A stretch of 15,907 nt of DNA from NCBI GenBank assembly GCA_018241165.1, contig JAFEEK010000018.1:1-15907 (forward strand), given 5' to 3'. The DNA is from Pseudomonadota bacterium. GTDB taxonomy: Bacteria; Pseudomonadota; Gammaproteobacteria; Xanthomonadales; Rhodanobacteraceae. A program made the position numbers and the translations under genes. The notes below the pieces were generated by a model, which was not told where the DNA came from, ran no database searches, and saw only the letters and a program-made list of their open reading frames with translations. This document shows, piece after piece, positions 14,293-15,907 of the stretch (its first letter is position 1; every line of letters begins with the position of its first letter).

Positions 14293-15075
14293 ATGACGAC
14301 AAATGCGGCACGTTGGCGGCTGGACGGTCAAACCGGCCTGATCACCGGCGCGAGCCGCGGCATTGGCCTGGCGTGCGCACGCGAGTTCGCGGCGCTTGGC
14401 GCCGATGTGCTGATGGTGGCACGCGACGAAGTGCATCTGGAATCCGCGCGCGTCGAGTTGGCCGAAGAGTTCCCTGATCGCGAAATACTCGCGTTCGCGG
14501 CGGATGTATCCGACCACGAGCAGCGCCTGGAAGTTTTCGACTGGCTCGCCGACCTCGACGTCGAATTGTCGCTGCTCGTGAACAACGCCGGCACGAACCA
14601 GCGCAAGGCCACGCTCGAATACAGCGAAGACGAAGTGCGCGCGCTGATCGACGCGAACCTCGTGTCCGCGTTCGCGATGTGCCGGCTCGCACATCCGCAT
14701 CTGGCCGAGCATGCGAATGCGGCAATCGTGAACGTGAGTTCGGTGTCGGGGCTCACGCATGTGCGCACCGGCTCGCCGTACGGCATGACGAAAGCGGCGC
14801 TCGCGCAACTGACGAAGAACCTCGCCTGCGAATGGGCGGACGACGGCATCCGCGTCAACGCGGTCGCGCCGTGGTACATCCGCACGCAGCGTACCGAAGG
14901 CGCGCTCGCGGATCCGGATTACCTCGACGACGTGTTGCAACGCACGCCGCTCGCGCGTATCGGCGAGCCGGAGGAAGTCGCCGCCGCGGCAGCGTTCCTG
15001 TGCCTGCCCGCGGCGAGTTACATCACCGGCGAAATTCTCGCCGTCGATGGCGGATTCCTGAAATACGGGTTTTGA
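14293..15075 (+). CDS. Short-chain dehydrogenase/reductase (SDR), classical type
   Basis: 260 residues with a complete classical SDR set: the NAD(P)-binding TGASRGIG at 18-25, NNAG at 97-100, catalytic Ser150 (NVSSVSG), Tyr163 and Lys167 (YGMTK), and the C-terminal ITGEILAVDGGFLKYGF. The spacing Ser-12-Tyr-3-Lys is normal. Overall it looks like the tropinone reductase-like/FabG-like group; the substrate cannot be read from the sequence. A basic residue after the first strand region (Arg44 in MVARD) suggests NADP(H) preference. ATG 14293 has no clear ribosome binding site. It is divergent from a small lipoprotein gene and followed after 47 bp by the DUF4336 gene. Confidence 0.9.
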   Translation: MTTNAARWRLDGQTGLITGASRGIGLACAREFAALGADVLMVARDEVHLESARVELAEEFPDREILAFAADVSDHEQRLEVFDWLADLDVELSLLVNNAGTNQRKATLEYSEDEVRALIDANLVSAFAMCRLAHPHLAEHANAAIVNVSSVSGLTHVRTGSPYGMTKAALAQLTKNLACEWADDGIRVNAVAPWYIRTQRTEGALADPDYLDDVLQRTPLARIGEPEEVAAAAAFLCLPAASYITGEILAVDGGFLKYGF

Positions 15076-15110
15076 CGACCGATTGCGGCATGCGCGACAC
15101 AACGACGTAG

Positions 15111-15116
15111 TATCCT
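15111..15116 (+). promoter_or_regulatory. Possible -10 hexamer for a leaderless DUF4336 mRNA
   Basis: TATCCT lies exactly 6 nt before ATG 15123, and an overlapping TAGTAT is at 15108-15113. No Shine-Dalgarno sequence is present in the 20 nt before the ATG. TTGCGG at 15083-15088 is a weak -35 candidate at a long spacing. If correct, transcription would start at or within a few nucleotides of the A of the ATG. Confidence 0.35.
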
Positions 15117-15122
15117 GCCGAA

Positions 15123-15806
15123 ATGCTCGAACAATTCGGACCATCGCTGTACGTCGCGCAAGGGCCCACGGTTTCGTTCGCCGGCTTTCCGTATCCCACG
15201 CGCATGGCGGTGGCGCGTCTGTCGGATGGCAGCGCCTGGATGTGGTCGCCGATCGCACTCACGCCGGAACTCGCCGACGCAGTCCAAGCGATTGGTCCCG
15301 TGCGCTACATCGTCTCGCCGAACAAGCTGCATCACCTGTTTCTGCAAGCGTGGGCCGAGCATTGGCCGCACGCGCAGCTGTATGCGCCGCCCGGGCTCGC
15401 GCGCAAAAAGAAAACATTGCACTTTGCCGCCGATCTTGGCGATGAGCCGCCGCTCGCGTGGAAGCAGGACATTGATCAGGCACTTTTTAACGGCTCATTC
15501 GCTATGAACGAAGTCGCCTTCTTCCATCGTGCTTCGCGTACCGCGATCATCGGCGACCTGATTCAACGCTTCCCCGAGACGAGCATTTCCGGTTGGAAGG
15601 GAATGGTCATGAAACTCGCCGGACTGGTCGGCGAGCGAGGGGGTACGCCATTCGACTGGCGCTCGAGCTTTCTACGCCATGCGCCCGCTCGCGCTGCACT
15701 GGAAAAAGTACTCGGATGGAATCCGGAGCGCTTGCTGATCGCACACGGTTTATGCGCGCAGAGTGGCGCGCGCGAGATCATCGCTTCTGCCTTGCACTGG
15801 ATTTGA
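15123..15806 (+). CDS. DUF4336 family protein, metallo-beta-lactamase-like
   Basis: 227 residues. Characteristic stretches of the DUF4336 family appear in order: WSPIALTPELADAVQAIGPV (41-60), SPNKLHHLFLQAW (65-77), YAPPGLARKKK (87-97), EVAFFHRASRTAIIGDLIQRF (130-150) and a C-terminal AHG at 207-209. The order of His/Asp-bearing strands (HH at 70-71, FFH 133-135, GDL 144-146, AHG) resembles a shrunken metallo-beta-lactamase fold, which is a known relationship for this family to my memory. Enzymatic activity and substrate are unknown. No signal peptide. It follows the SDR gene by 47 bp; the gap has its own -10-like hexamer, so it may be transcribed separately. Confidence 0.82.
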   Translation: MLEQFGPSLYVAQGPTVSFAGFPYPTRMAVARLSDGSAWMWSPIALTPELADAVQAIGPVRYIVSPNKLHHLFLQAWAEHWPHAQLYAPPGLARKKKTLHFAADLGDEPPLAWKQDIDQALFNGSFAMNEVAFFHRASRTAIIGDLIQRFPETSISGWKGMVMKLAGLVGERGGTPFDWRSSFLRHAPARAALEKVLGWNPERLLIAHGLCAQSGAREIIASALHWI

Positions 15807-15839
15807 GCGTCAGCAGGTATTTCGCGTAAGCGGCATCCA

Positions 15840-15862
15840 TAGCCGAAAACGGCTAGTTTCGG
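15840..15862 (+). repeat. Two overlapping, mutually exclusive hairpins
   Basis: TAGCCG (15840-15845) can pair with CGGCTA (15850-15855) across AAAA. CCGAAA (15843-15848) can instead pair with TTTCGG (15857-15862). The two stems share bases, so only one can form at a time. The first may be a weak terminator for the DUF4336 gene, but only GTTTC follows it. Confidence 0.4.
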
Positions 15863-15889
15863 TATCGCCGCGGCATTAGGATCGCCGCC

Positions 15890-15907
15890 ATGTCCACGGC
15901 ATATTCC
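15890..15907 (+). CDS. Possible start of a further gene, cut by the window edge
   Basis: ATG at 15890 opens a frame of six codons (MSTAYS) to the edge. TAGGAT at 15877-15882 is a -10-like hexamer 7 nt before the ATG with no Shine-Dalgarno sequence, the same arrangement seen before the EEP and DUF4336 genes. Too short to identify. Confidence 0.3.

Overview
The window is GC-rich, densely coded chromosomal DNA of a gammaproteobacterium. The gene content (a cytochrome c end followed by two tandem dsbA genes and an EEP-family hydrolase; a sigma factor/DUF3619-like/DUF3106 cassette; a gamma-type RpoH) points to the Xanthomonadales (Lysobacterales), perhaps Rhodanobacteraceae. That placement is inferred from gene order and protein style, not from a search. 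I see no phage, insertion sequence, CRISPR array, tRNA or rRNA; this is core-type chromosome, not an island.

Layout. 1-2346 (+): the tail of a c-type cytochrome, a secreted DsbA (CPAC active site), a DsbA-like lipoprotein (CPHC) and an endonuclease/exonuclease/phosphatase family hydrolase. 2347-3336 (+): a dense control region and rpoH (sigma-32), closed by a strong intrinsic terminator. The rpoH upstream region carries a perfect CIRCE operator (HrcA site) overlapping candidate sigma-E and extended -10 promoters; this is the most striking regulatory feature in the window. 3407-6928 (-): type II NADH dehydrogenase and primosomal helicase PriA, 45 bp apart with priA upstream. 6929-7318: a gene-free divergent control region with two perfect inverted DnaA boxes and other repeats. 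7319-9343 (+): four genes with overlapping stops and starts, encoding an ECF-like sigma factor, a single-span membrane protein in the anti-sigma position, a small exported protein and a DUF3106 protein built of exact 18-residue repeats. 9363-10553 (-): a DUF3667 zinc-ribbon membrane protein. 10644-13901 (+): a NorM-type MATE exporter and signal peptide peptidase SppA. 13902-14222: a palindrome and a small lipoprotein gene (-). 14293-15806 (+): a short-chain dehydrogenase and a DUF4336 protein. At the right edge a further gene may begin at 15890.

Functionally, much of the window concerns the envelope and stress: periplasmic disulfide formation, heat shock control, clearance of membrane peptides, drug/cation export and an uncharacterised envelope sigma cassette. 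The strongest candidate for undescribed biology is the sigma/membrane/periplasm/DUF3106 cassette at 7319-9343. The strongest regulatory novelty is HrcA/CIRCE placed directly on rpoH. A third pattern is a -10-like hexamer 6-7 nt before the ATG, without a Shine-Dalgarno sequence, at three genes, which suggests leaderless mRNAs.
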